Shown: positions 33,866 through 43,291 of the stretch, one piece after another | How the letters are laid out: each line of letters begins with the position of its first letter | Numbering within the stretch: the first letter of the stretch is position 1 | The notes under the pieces: model-generated | Told to the model about the DNA's origin: nothing | Seen by the model: only the letters and a program-made list of their open reading frames with translations | The model's database searches: none | NCBI RefSeq assembly: GCF_035918095.1 | Contig: NZ_CP109137.1 | Location: forward strand, 7,752,001-7,816,000 | Origin: Streptomyces sp. NBC_01750 | GTDB taxonomy: Bacteria > Actinomycetota > Actinomycetes > Streptomycetales > Streptomycetaceae | Length of the DNA stretch: 64,000 nt | Direction of reading: 5' to 3' | Made by a program: the position numbers and the translations under genes

Positions 33866-36800
33866 ATGGCCAAAACCGGGCCGGGTATCGCGGCGGGAGA
33901 TGGCGGGAACGGTGATGCCGTCGGACGGCTGACCGCTCTGCTGCTCATCGAGCAGCGGGGAACCGATCCCTTCGTTCGTCGGCCCGCCGAGGTGGCCCCC
34001 CAGGACGACGAGCCGTTGGGCACATGGCTCGCGGCGGCGGCCGCACTCGCGGGCGGCGAACCCAAGCGGGCTCTGGCCCTCCTGGAGGAACCGACCCCGG
34101 GCGGCTCAGGAGGGACCGCCCCGCCCCGGGCTCACGATCACGTGCGGCCGTCACAGCGGTCGCCGCTCTCGCGGGCCTTGCGGACCGCCGCTGTCGCCAT
34201 GGACTGCAATTGGCAGCCCGGCACCTCGTTGGTGCCCCTGCGGCCCGAGGCGGAGGCCGCGCGGTTCAGGGCCGCGCAGGGAATCGAGGAAGGGACGACC
34301 GCGGTCACCGACCCGCGGCTGCGGCTCTGCGCGCACCTCGCGGGACGGCTCGCTCCGGTCCTGCTCTCCTCCCGTATGACGCTCGGACACGCCGCGCGGG
34401 CGGCCGACGCCCAGGCGCGAGCGGTTCAGTACGGAATGCGCGTCCGCCGGACGGACCGGGATCTCTCGGCCGGCACCCTGGAACCGCTGAAGTGGTTCGA
34501 CGGCCTGTACGAGGAGATCGCCGCCACCGGCCACGCGGATGCCGTGGCCTGTCATTTGCTGCTCGCCGCGGACCTCCGCGTCCGGGCCGGCGACCGGGAG
34601 GCGGCCGCACCACTGCTGCAGCACGCGGGGCACAGCGCCCTGAGCCCCGCGACCGCCGGCTTCGCCGCGCTTCTCTCCGGCGACTGGTGTCTGGGAACGC
34701 CGGGTACGGCGGAACAGTGCGCCGCCGTACCGGAGCCGCCGGACCCAAGAACGCTGTCCCTGGCTGCCGGGCACTACGAGCGGGCCGGCGCGGCGTACCA
34801 GGAGGCGGAATCGCTGCGCGGCCGGGCCGCGGTGCTGCTGCGCCTCGCACACATCCATCGCCTCCGGGACGACCTGGATGAATGCCGCAGAACCGTCGTC
34901 CGCGCACGGGAGCTGGCGGTCGCGGCGGGTGACGGAGCGTACGCCGCGCTACTCGGTGTCCATCAGGAGCTCGACCTCATCGCGGCCGGCGCCGAGTCCG
35001 GGGCGCACACGGATCCGGGGGCGGAGGCCGGGACCGTCGAGTCCGTCGTGAGCTGGGCGAGTACGGCGGGGAGCACGTCCTGGCTGCGCGGCCTGCGGCA
35101 ACTCGTCCTGGAGCGAGCCGAGTTCTGGGGTGCGCACGGGGACGTCGTCCGGAGCAGGCGGGCCGCACTGCTGGCTCACCGCCTGACCCCGGAGCCGGAC
35201 GGCACCGCCGAGGGCACGGCGGCGGCCCCGGTGGCGGGCACCTACCTGCGGGCCCGGCACCGGCTGGCCGGCATCGTCCTGACCGACCTGGAGCAGAAGG
35301 ACCGTCTCGCACGGCTCCGGCGCGGCACCGAACGGGGCGCGCCGCCCGAACTGGCGGACTGCCTCGGCGTCATCCACTGCGCCAAGATCTTCCACGACCA
35401 GGCGTCCGCCCTGCGGGACCCCGACATGATGGCCGCCTCGCGATCCCGTATCGAGTTCGCGATCGACGTGGGAACCCGCTTCCCGGCGGGCGTCGAATCG
35501 GTGGGGACGATCCTCGAAGTGCTCCGCTCCGACCTCGCGTCCTGCCCGGCCCAGGAGACCTTCTTCCGGTCCCGCCGCTCCCGTTCGGCAGGTCTGGAGG
35601 AAGAGGCCGACCGCCTCGCCCGGCAGGCCCTGGGGGAGGCCGGGCGGATCCCGGACGAGATGATCCGGCGCGTCCTGCGCTGTGCCGTTCACGTCGATCT
35701 GCGCGAATGGGGCAGGGCAAGGGCCGAGATGGAGGCGGTCGAGCCGAAGCTCTCCGCCATCCAGGCCGCCGGACTGTGGCTGCGTCTGCGCCGGCCCGAA
35801 CGCGCCGCGCCTCATGTGCCGTTCATCGGTGCAGGGGGCCCGGACCAGGACCACCCCTGGGAACGGCCGGGGATTCATGCCGACCTCGCCCTGGCGCGGG
35901 GTGCGTACGGCCAGGCCGCCGGCCACGCCGTGCTGGGACTCGACGCCTACGAGGAACATCACGTCAGGCTGGCCCGCGACGCGCTGCGCGCCTCCTTCGC
36001 CGACGACCAAGTGGTGGCAGGCCTGCAGCACACCGCTGTGCTCTCCCTCCTCTCACTCGGCGGCCCGGCCGCGCCCGCCGCCGCCTTCGACCGGGCCGAG
36101 CGGAGCCGCGCCGGCTTCCTCGGCGCCGTCCACGCCCTCGACGCCGCGGGCACGGACCGGGCCGCCCGCGCGGCCGTCAGGAACTGGCTGGCAGCGGAGG
36201 TGCGCTGGTCCGCGGAGTTCGAGGAACACGCGGCCACCATCCGCAGCCGGCCGGTCCCGCCGGGCCCGGCCGGCGCGTCCGACCGAGGCGGCGGACGGCC
36301 CGCCGCCGGTGCGACGGCACCCGTGGGCGCGCGACGCCAGGCCGGGGCCGCGGGAAGCGGGCCGGAGGCGGTCGCGGAAGACGAGGAGGCGGTCGCGGAA
36401 GACGAGGCGCTCGGGAAACCCGGTGCGTGGACGCACGGGGCCGGCGGGACGGAAGAGGAAGTGCGGCGGGGGCGCATCGAGACGGCGGAGCGGGCGCTGG
36501 ATGTCGCCGAGGCGGAGGTACGGAGGCTGGTTCCGGCCGCGCTCACCGCGTCCGGCGGCAGCGCGCTTCCGGACGCCGCCGCCGTGGCCGCGGCACTGCC
36601 TCCCGACACGCTGCTCCTCGCCTACCACCTGTTCGACGACGCCCTCGTCGCCTGGGCGATGACCCGGGAGAAGCTGCTCGCCGAGCGCCACACACGGTGG
36701 GCCCACGCCCTGGTGGCAGCCGCGCGACGCTTCCACGACTGGTGTTCCACGGCGGGCGGGAGCGCCGGCGAAGCCGACGGCCGGGAGCTGGCCGAGCTGC

Positions 36801-37717
36801 TGCTGCGGCCCTTCGCCGTTCAACTCCAGCACTACCGGCGGGTGATCGTGGTTCCCCCGGCCGCGCTCTCGCTGCTGCCCTTCCACGTCCTGCCCTGGAA
36901 CGGTGATGCACTCGGTGCCACCCACGAGATGTCGTACCTTCCCGCGGCCTCGCTCCTCACCCGGCGTCGGCACCAGGCGCCGGAGGGGCCCTGGTCGGAG
37001 CTCGGCGCTCTCCTGGTGGGCGCCCCGGCCTGCCACCCCCGGCACGGGCTTCGGGAGCTGCCGGGCACCGCCGCCGAAACCGCCGAGATCGCCCGGCTGT
37101 TGCCCCGTCACCGACTGCTGACCGGGGCCGACGCCACCCGTGCCAACGTGCTGGACGCGGCGCCCGGCTGCGAGGTGCTGCATCTCGCCGCGCACGGTCT
37201 GGTGGACGAACTGGCCCCGAACCGCAGCCGGCTGCCGCTCGCCGGGGACGACCACCTCGGCCTCGCCGACCTGCTGGCCGCCGCTCATGAGCCGCGGCTG
37301 CTGGTGCTGTCCGCCTGCGACACCGGGCGCGGCAGTGCCACCGCGGGCGGCGATGTCCTCGGGCTGACCCGGGCCGCCCTGATCACCGGGGCGCGGCATG
37401 CCGTGGTCTCGCTCTGGCCGGTCCGGGACAGCACGGGCTGTCTGGTCGTCACCAAGGCATACCGGCACCTCGTACAGGACCCGGCAGCATCCGTCGGGGG
37501 GGCGCTGGCCCGCGCACAGCGGGAGGTGCGCGACCTGTCCGGCGCCGAAAGGGACGAGGAGTTCCGGGCGCTGACCGACCGGGCCGGAGTCCCGCCGGGG
37601 CCTGCGTCCCGCGCCCGGTCCTGGGCCGCAGCCCGGGACAGCGAACCGCTGCGCAATCCGGACGCAGACGACCGGCACCCGTACCACTGGGCGCCCTTCA
37701 TCCATGTGGGGGTATGA
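33866..37717 (+). CDS. TPR-rich CHAT-domain (caspase-fold) protease
   Basis: This 1283-residue protein has a long N-terminal helical region with degenerate TPR-like repeats (about residues 20-830). A duplicated acidic linker EAVAEDE x2 (834-847) follows, then a C-terminal CHAT domain: catalytic His1110 in LHLAAHGLVDE and Cys1151 in LVLSACDTGRGS, then VSLWPVRDSTG and the YHWAPFIHVG end typical of the family. CHAT proteases cleave partner proteins, in several systems gasdermins or other effectors, on activation. ATG at 33866 follows GGGGAGGGG. The gene opens a three-gene operon, with its stop 1 nt before the caspase start. The N-terminal half probably senses a signal or a partner. Confidence 0.85.
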   Translation: MAKTGPGIAAGDGGNGDAVGRLTALLLIEQRGTDPFVRRPAEVAPQDDEPLGTWLAAAAALAGGEPKRALALLEEPTPGGSGGTAPPRAHDHVRPSQRSPLSRALRTAAVAMDCNWQPGTSLVPLRPEAEAARFRAAQGIEEGTTAVTDPRLRLCAHLAGRLAPVLLSSRMTLGHAARAADAQARAVQYGMRVRRTDRDLSAGTLEPLKWFDGLYEEIAATGHADAVACHLLLAADLRVRAGDREAAAPLLQHAGHSALSPATAGFAALLSGDWCLGTPGTAEQCAAVPEPPDPRTLSLAAGHYERAGAAYQEAESLRGRAAVLLRLAHIHRLRDDLDECRRTVVRARELAVAAGDGAYAALLGVHQELDLIAAGAESGAHTDPGAEAGTVESVVSWASTAGSTSWLRGLRQLVLERAEFWGAHGDVVRSRRAALLAHRLTPEPDGTAEGTAAAPVAGTYLRARHRLAGIVLTDLEQKDRLARLRRGTERGAPPELADCLGVIHCAKIFHDQASALRDPDMMAASRSRIEFAIDVGTRFPAGVESVGTILEVLRSDLASCPAQETFFRSRRSRSAGLEEEADRLARQALGEAGRIPDEMIRRVLRCAVHVDLREWGRARAEMEAVEPKLSAIQAAGLWLRLRRPERAAPHVPFIGAGGPDQDHPWERPGIHADLALARGAYGQAAGHAVLGLDAYEEHHVRLARDALRASFADDQVVAGLQHTAVLSLLSLGGPAAPAAAFDRAERSRAGFLGAVHALDAAGTDRAARAAVRNWLAAEVRWSAEFEEHAATIRSRPVPPGPAGASDRGGGRPAAGATAPVGARRQAGAAGSGPEAVAEDEEAVAEDEALGKPGAWTHGAGGTEEEVRRGRIETAERALDVAEAEVRRLVPAALTASGGSALPDAAAVAAALPPDTLLLAYHLFDDALVAWAMTREKLLAERHTRWAHALVAAARRFHDWCSTAGGSAGEADGRELAELLLRPFAVQLQHYRRVIVVPPAALSLLPFHVLPWNGDALGATHEMSYLPAASLLTRRRHQAPEGPWSELGALLVGAPACHPRHGLRELPGTAAETAEIARLLPRHRLLTGADATRANVLDAAPGCEVLHLAAHGLVDELAPNRSRLPLAGDDHLGLADLLAAAHEPRLLVLSACDTGRGSATAGGDVLGLTRAALITGARHAVVSLWPVRDSTGCLVVTKAYRHLVQDPAASVGGALARAQREVRDLSGAERDEEFRALTDRAGVPPGPASRARSWAAARDSEPLRNPDADDRHPYHWAPFIHVGV

Positions 37718-37718
37718 G

Positions 37719-39605
37719 ATGACGTTGCGAGCGGTGCTGATCGGCGCCCAGACCTATGGGCTGACCGGGGTGCACGCCGATGTGCGGCTGATGCACGAAG
37801 TGCTGCGGAAACACGGTTTCACGGACATCGTGACCCGCACGAAAGAGCTGGCCCGTTACGCGGGTATCAAGGAGGCCCTGAGCCGGCTCCGGGCCGCCAC
37901 CAGGCCGGGCGACGGCGTGGTCGTGTACTACTCCGGGCACGGCGCACTGCTGGGCGAACTGCAGTACCTGGTGCCCGTCGACATGGCCGACAGCACTCCC
38001 ACCGACTTCCGCGGCTATCTGGCCGAGGAGCTCACCGCCGCCGTCCGTACCCTCACCGATGTCACCCCCAATGTCACCGTCATCCTCGACTGCTGTCACT
38101 CCGGCGGCGCGGTACGGGAGGCGGCGCAGGAGTCCGGCCGGTGGGCGCTGAAGTCGGTGGAGCTGCCCCGGGTCGCCCGGGGCGCCGGGCTCGAGCGCGC
38201 GGCCGCTCTCTCCCGGCCGGGCGACCCGCTGGTCCCGGATGTCGTACGGCTGACGGCATGCCAGCAGCACGACTCGGCGTACGAGGCCGAACTCCGCCCC
38301 GGAGCCGGGCGGCAGGGCGTGTTCACCGCGGCCCTGGCCAAGGTGCTCGATCCACGACGGCACCCACGTGTGCCCTGGTCGGTGCTGGTCGCACACGCCC
38401 GCGACCGCATCAAACAACAGCAGGTACGGCAGTGGCCCGACGCCGGAGGACCTTCGGGGCGGCTGCCGTTCTCCCTGGAGGAGCCCTCCGAGCCCGAACG
38501 GCTCCCGCTGGTGCGTCGGGACGGCCGGTTCGTCGTTCCCGGCGGCGCCGTCTTCGGGCTCGGCCTCGAGGACAGCGTCAGCATGATGTTCCCCGGCGGT
38601 CACGAAAAGGACGCCGGCCACGAGTTCTCCGTACCGGCGACCGTGGACGCGATGAAGGCGGGGGACGCGCTGCTGCGTACGACGCCGTCCGCCGCTTCCC
38701 CGTCCCTGGCGGGCGACCTGCGCACGGCGGCGCTTCCGCCCGGCGCGTACGCGCTCGTGGTGCGGGTCCACGACCGCCGGAATGTGCTCATAGACGCCCG
38801 GGCCCCCTTCGCCGAGGCGCTGCGCAAGGAACTCGCCCGCTGCCCACGGCTGGCCGAGACCGACGACGAGCGGGATGCCTTCGCCACCGTGCGCGCGACG
38901 CAGCCCGGGAGGTGTGAAGTGTTGAACGCGGAGGGGCATCCCTTCCGGAAGCCCGCCGGTACCGCGCACTCGGATCCGGCCCGGCTGACCGCCCTGCTGG
39001 AGGAGCTGGCCCGGGGCGAACGCGTACGAAGCCTGCGCGATCCGGAGGGCGCCGGCCGTCTGGACGCCGGTCTGGAGGTGCGGTTCGAGGCCGAGCATCC
39101 GGCCGGGAGCGGCGACTGGCGGATGCTGCGCCCGGTGGGCGAGCGGCTGTACGGCGGTGACAGCTACCGCGTCACGGTGGCCAACCTCTCCGGTGTGCCC
39201 CTGTACTTCTGGGTGATCGGGGTCGGGCTGAGCGGCCGCACCGCCCTGGTGACCAACGACCAGCCCAGCGGTTACCGGCTCGAACCCTACGGGGACGAGC
39301 ACCGAAGCACCCGCACCACGGCCTCCGTCAGGATTTACTGGCCCTCCGACGTGCCCGCGCAGGGTCCGCGGCCGGAGACCGTGCATCTCCTCGTCGGCGA
39401 CCGCCCGATGGACCTCAGGGGCCTGGCCTCGCGGGAGGCCCCCTCCCGGTCCGCGTGCACGACCGATCCTGCCCTGGGCGCGCTGCTGCAGGAGCTCTGG
39501 TACGGCGTACGGGACCAACTGCTGGACGTGGGCGAGGAGTTCCACTACCGCGTGTGGACCGTGCACGCGGACGCGCTGCCGCAGTCGCGGGAGTCCGAGG
39601 CGTGA
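37719..39605 (+). CDS. Caspase-family (C14) protease with C-terminal DUF4384-like domain
   Basis: This 628-residue protein has a caspase/metacaspase domain at the N-terminus: MTLRAVLIGAQTYGL, catalytic His74 in YYSGHG and catalytic Cys126 in ILDCCHSGG (the usual D-x-C-H-S-G), then QQHDSAYEAEL and GVFTAAL of the small subunit (to about residue 250). A middle region is followed by a C-terminal segment near 445-540 (LYGGDSYRVTVANLSGVPLYFWVI) that resembles DUF4384, a beta domain often attached to bacterial caspases. ATG at 37719 lies one base after the CHAT stop; an ATG five codons upstream overlaps that gene and is less likely. It ends with a GTGA overlap into the next gene. Confidence 0.85.
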   Translation: MTLRAVLIGAQTYGLTGVHADVRLMHEVLRKHGFTDIVTRTKELARYAGIKEALSRLRAATRPGDGVVVYYSGHGALLGELQYLVPVDMADSTPTDFRGYLAEELTAAVRTLTDVTPNVTVILDCCHSGGAVREAAQESGRWALKSVELPRVARGAGLERAAALSRPGDPLVPDVVRLTACQQHDSAYEAELRPGAGRQGVFTAALAKVLDPRRHPRVPWSVLVAHARDRIKQQQVRQWPDAGGPSGRLPFSLEEPSEPERLPLVRRDGRFVVPGGAVFGLGLEDSVSMMFPGGHEKDAGHEFSVPATVDAMKAGDALLRTTPSAASPSLAGDLRTAALPPGAYALVVRVHDRRNVLIDARAPFAEALRKELARCPRLAETDDERDAFATVRATQPGRCEVLNAEGHPFRKPAGTAHSDPARLTALLEELARGERVRSLRDPEGAGRLDAGLEVRFEAEHPAGSGDWRMLRPVGERLYGGDSYRVTVANLSGVPLYFWVIGVGLSGRTALVTNDQPSGYRLEPYGDEHRSTRTTASVRIYWPSDVPAQGPRPETVHLLVGDRPMDLRGLASREAPSRSACTTDPALGALLQELWYGVRDQLLDVGEEFHYRVWTVHADALPQSRESEA

Positions 39606-42256
39606 GACAGCTGCTTTCGATGGTCCGTATGAGGAAGGCGGACCGCATGGCCGAGGAGCGCCGCTGGGCGGAGGCGTACACGCTGTACCGCGAGGCCGCC
39701 GTCAATTTCTCGGACCGGCTGCTCTCCGCCGCCTGCTGGCAGGACGCCGCGGCCGCCGCCGGACAGCTCGCCCGCTACTCCGACGAGGCCGAATGCAGCA
39801 GGTTCAGCCTCTCCCTCCTGCACGGCATGAAGCGCAACACCCCTCTGGTGCGCAGAACCAGGATCAGGGCACTGCTCGCTCTGGCCGAGGCGCTCTACCG
39901 CACCGGTGACCTCACCGGTGGTGAGCACGTCGTGCGGCAGGTCTTCGAGCTGGTTGCCCAGAACGACTCCGACTTCACCGCGGACTGCTTCCACCGGCTC
40001 GGACAGTGCCAGCTGCTCCAGGGAGAGATCGGAGGCGCCCTCACGGCCTTCGCCCGTGCCGCCGAGACGGCACGGACCTCCGGGACCGGGCTGGAGCTCG
40101 CCCAGGAGCTGTTGAGCCTCGGAATCACCGCCAACACGGTGGGCGACGGCGCGACCGCCCGGGACTGCGCCGCCGAGGCCGAGCGGCTGGCCCGGGCATC
40201 CTCCGAGGCCGATCGCATACGGCTGCTTGCCTCCTCCCTCAGACTTCAGGGACTTGTGCTGCGACGCGAGCGCCGCCTTCAAGAGGCGGTGTCGAAGGGT
40301 CGCGAGGCACTCTCCCTGATGTCGGGCGCAGCTCAGCAGCACGATCCCGGGCTCGCGCAGATTCGCGAGGGACTCGCCATCTCCCTGGTCTTCTGCGGTG
40401 AGCCGACGCAGATGTCGGAGGCGGTGGAGCTGCTGACCCGCACTCACACAGAGGCCGCCGAGCGCGGCGACGCCATCGTCATGACCTCAGGCGCCGTCAA
40501 TCTCGCCAATGCCCATGCGGTGATGGATGCCATGGACGAGGCGCTCGCCTGGGCGGAACGAGCTGTGCACACGGCGCGCGGCGGCCAGGGGCCGAGCTTC
40601 GTCGCCGTCGCGCTGCTGACGCTGGGGACCGTACTTCACGTACGGGGCGAGCATGCCGACGCCGAGGGCCACCTGCTGGAGGCGGTGACGCTGTGGGAGC
40701 GGGTGCGGGCCACCACCCGCAGCGAGAGGGAGCACATCGACCTGCTCGGAGAACAGGCCCAGGTGTACCGGGCCCTCCAGCGCTGCCGGGTCGCACGTCA
40801 CGACACCGACGGCGCGCTGGAGGCCGCGGAGCGGGTCCGCGGCCTTCTGCTCGAACAGCGTCTTCTGGTAACAAGATCCTCCAGGGCCGACACCACCGCG
40901 CAGGCCCCGGCATCGCCGGGAGCACGGACGGCACAGCAGCTGTCCGAACTGGCCACGCGGCACAACACGGTCACTCTGGTCTACAGCCTGCTCGGGCCCG
41001 CCCGCCCCAGCGTGACAAGCGGCGCCACCACCGCCTATGTCTGGGTCATCTCCCCAAGTGGCACACGGCGGCACCACGAAGTCGACCTCTCCGGCACCGG
41101 CTCGGCGATGCCGGGCGCCGTGTCCGCCGACGGGGCTCCTGCCGACGAGATTCTCACCGACTCGCCCGATGCCCGCGGGATCCCCTTCGGCCAGGTCGCC
41201 GGCGGCGGCGAACGGGCTCCGGCGGCGGAAGCTCCGGAGTCCCGGCTTCTGCGGGCACTGTCCCAGGGAGCCGCGGTCCCGGCCGCCGGACGGGACAGCC
41301 GCCCGCTCGCCGACCCCGACCGGAGCTACATCACCGACGCGGACCTGCGCCTGCTCGCCGATACCCTTCTGCGGCCCGTCGAGGAAGACCTGCGAGCGGC
41401 CGGGACGCGGCGGCTGGTGGTCGTGCCCGACGGATCTCTCCACTACGTGCCGTTCAACGCGCTGCCGCTGAAGGACAACACACCTCTGGTGGACCGGTAC
41501 ACCGTCGCCATGGCGCCCTCCGTCCGTCTGCAGCCCACGGGCAGGCAGGGCACCGTGCCCGTCACGGTCGCCCCGTCCGAGGCGCTCGTTGTCGGCAACC
41601 CCGACCCGCCCACGGAACCTCTGCTGCCGGGGCTGTCCACACCCGTGCTGCCCGCCCTGCCCGCCGCCGAACGGGAGGCCCGGGCCATCGCCGAGCTGTA
41701 CGACGCCCCCGCGCTGCTCGGCGCGCGGGCCACCCGGCAAGCCGTCCTCGACCGGCTGCCGTACGCCCGGTTCGCGCACTTCGCGACGCACGCCCTTCCC
41801 GGCGAGGACACCCTGCGGATCCCGGGCGCGCTCTGCCTCTCGCCGAGCGCCCCGGCGGACCCCGCCGGCGCGGAGGACAGCGGCGCCGGCGGTCCGTACC
41901 TGCGGGCGGACGACATCCAGCCGCTCGACCTGTCGGGCTGTCACCTCGTCGTGCTCAGCGCCTGCCGGACCGGCTGGGGCCGGCTCTCGCCGGAAGGCAA
42001 CCTCGGCCTGGCCAGGACCTTTCTGGCAGGAGGCGTGGACTGTGCGGTGGTATCCCTGTGGCCCGTCGACGACACGGCCACGGCCCGCCTGATGACCGCC
42101 TTCCACCAGCACCTCGCGGCGGGAGCGACCACCGGGGAAGCGCTGCGCCATGCCGTACGGGAGACCAGGCGCCGTCACACGCGGCCGGTGGACTGGGCGG
42201 GGTTCACCCTGCTGGGCTCCCCGGATGTGCGGCTGGCTCGGGAGCCGAGGTCCTGA
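39602..42256 (+). CDS. TPR-CHAT protease
   Basis: This 884-residue protein has TPR repeats over about residues 15-430 (for example AEERRWAEAYTLYREAA, LGQCQLLQGEIGGALTAFARA, LGTVLHVRGEHADAEGHLLEA). A C-terminal CHAT domain follows, with VVVPDGSLHYVPFNALPL, His730 in FAHFATHALPG and Cys788 in LVVLSACRTGWG, then VVSLWPVDDTAT and the WAGFTLLG end. Both catalytic residues are present. The start is the GTG overlapping the caspase stop (GTGA); the longer open frame would overlap the caspase gene by 147 nt. It is the last gene of the effector operon and is followed by a strong hairpin. Confidence 0.85.
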   Translation: MRQLLSMVRMRKADRMAEERRWAEAYTLYREAAVNFSDRLLSAACWQDAAAAAGQLARYSDEAECSRFSLSLLHGMKRNTPLVRRTRIRALLALAEALYRTGDLTGGEHVVRQVFELVAQNDSDFTADCFHRLGQCQLLQGEIGGALTAFARAAETARTSGTGLELAQELLSLGITANTVGDGATARDCAAEAERLARASSEADRIRLLASSLRLQGLVLRRERRLQEAVSKGREALSLMSGAAQQHDPGLAQIREGLAISLVFCGEPTQMSEAVELLTRTHTEAAERGDAIVMTSGAVNLANAHAVMDAMDEALAWAERAVHTARGGQGPSFVAVALLTLGTVLHVRGEHADAEGHLLEAVTLWERVRATTRSEREHIDLLGEQAQVYRALQRCRVARHDTDGALEAAERVRGLLLEQRLLVTRSSRADTTAQAPASPGARTAQQLSELATRHNTVTLVYSLLGPARPSVTSGATTAYVWVISPSGTRRHHEVDLSGTGSAMPGAVSADGAPADEILTDSPDARGIPFGQVAGGGERAPAAEAPESRLLRALSQGAAVPAAGRDSRPLADPDRSYITDADLRLLADTLLRPVEEDLRAAGTRRLVVVPDGSLHYVPFNALPLKDNTPLVDRYTVAMAPSVRLQPTGRQGTVPVTVAPSEALVVGNPDPPTEPLLPGLSTPVLPALPAAEREARAIAELYDAPALLGARATRQAVLDRLPYARFAHFATHALPGEDTLRIPGALCLSPSAPADPAGAEDSGAGGPYLRADDIQPLDLSGCHLVVLSACRTGWGRLSPEGNLGLARTFLAGGVDCAVVSLWPVDDTATARLMTAFHQHLAAGATTGEALRHAVRETRRRHTRPVDWAGFTLLGSPDVRLAREPRS

Positions 42257-42297
42257 ACTCCGCCAGTAGCGCGGCCCGCGGTGCGAGCTAGGGGACT

Positions 42298-42336
42298 ACG
42301 GGGACCCGGTCGGCCGCCGACGGCCTGGGTCCCCGT
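42298..42336 (+). terminator. Strong stem-loop terminator after the CHAT/caspase operon
   Basis: ACGGGGACCC (42298-42307) pairs perfectly with GGGTCCCCGT (42327-42336). The loop contains a second stem GGCCG/CGGCC. It lies 41 bp after the last CHAT gene and about 180 bp before the Crp gene. There is no T-tract, as is common for Streptomyces terminators. It separates the effector operon from the Crp-cyclase unit. Confidence 0.75.
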
Positions 42337-42519
42337 GCCGTCCCCCGTGCCGACAGCATGCACCGACCGCGGTGTCGCCCACTCCGCAGCGGTGCGGAAT
42401 TCCGAAGGCCGCCAGCCACAACTCTCCTGTGGGAAAAGGGGTGTTCACCATGTCTCAACGGCTACGATCGGTTTGCCGTAAGTGCCGGAGAAGTCCGAGA
42501 GGCCCGGGGGGTGGCCGTG

Positions 42520-43248
42520 ATGCCGGAGAAGTACGCGGAAGGCGCGGGCTCCGCCGACCGATGGCCGCACGGCACCCTCCTGGCGGAGCTGGCCGGCTCC
42601 CCGGAGGCCGCGAAGACCTTGCTCTCGCTGGGGACTCCACGCCTGTACGAACCGGGCGAGATCCTGCTGGCCGAAGGGCTGCACGAGACCTTCGTCCTGT
42701 TGCTGCTGAGCGGTGTCACCAAGGTCACCGCGGTCACGGAGAACGGCGACATCGCACTGCTGGCCGTCCGGCTCGGCGGTGATCTGGTGGGAGAGTTCGC
42801 AGCCTTCGACAACCGCCCCAGGTCGGCCACGGTCACCGCCGCGAGCGCGGTGGCCGCCCGCCGCATCGGGCAACAGGACTTCCTCGGCTGCCTCGACCGC
42901 TGGCCCGCCACCGCCCTCGCGGTCAGCCGGATGCTGGTGCGCAAGAACCGGTGGTCGGTGCGGCGCCGGGGCGACTTCAGCGGCTGTCCGGTGGCGACCC
43001 GGGTCGCCCGGGTGCTCGTCGACCTGGTCGAGGACTACGGGCAGCCCTCGCGCGGCCACGTCCTGATCGGGCCGCGGCTCACCCAGGCGGAGATCGCCGG
43101 ACTGGTCGGCGCCAAGGAACGCCGCGTGCACCACGTGCTCGGGGCACTGGCCGGGCAAGGAGTCATCCGGGTCGGCTACAGCCGGGTGACCGTCCTGTCC
43201 CCGGCCGGACTGCACCACGCCGCCCGTCTGACGGAGCCGGGCGACTGA
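42520..43248 (+). CDS. Crp/Fnr-family regulator with intact cyclic-nucleotide contact motif
   Basis: This 242-residue protein has a cNMP-binding beta-roll (about residues 20-130), in which GEFAAFDNRPRSATV keeps the Glu (92) and Arg-Ser (101-102) that bind cyclic-nucleotide ribose and phosphate in CRP. A dimer helix and a winged HTH follow (RLTQAEIAGLVGAKERRVHHVL, near 195-216). ATG at 42520 is preceded by a G-rich stretch; GTG codons 3 and 9 nt upstream are possible alternatives. It is followed after 43 bp by a class III cyclase-like gene, so the pair may form a local second-messenger circuit. Target promoters are unknown. Confidence 0.85.
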   Translation: MPEKYAEGAGSADRWPHGTLLAELAGSPEAAKTLLSLGTPRLYEPGEILLAEGLHETFVLLLLSGVTKVTAVTENGDIALLAVRLGGDLVGEFAAFDNRPRSATVTAASAVAARRIGQQDFLGCLDRWPATALAVSRMLVRKNRWSVRRRGDFSGCPVATRVARVLVDLVEDYGQPSRGHVLIGPRLTQAEIAGLVGAKERRVHHVLGALAGQGVIRVGYSRVTVLSPAGLHHAARLTEPGD

Positions 43249-43291
43249 CAAGAGGTGCTCACCGCACAGAAAATGATGGGGAGTCAGGAAC

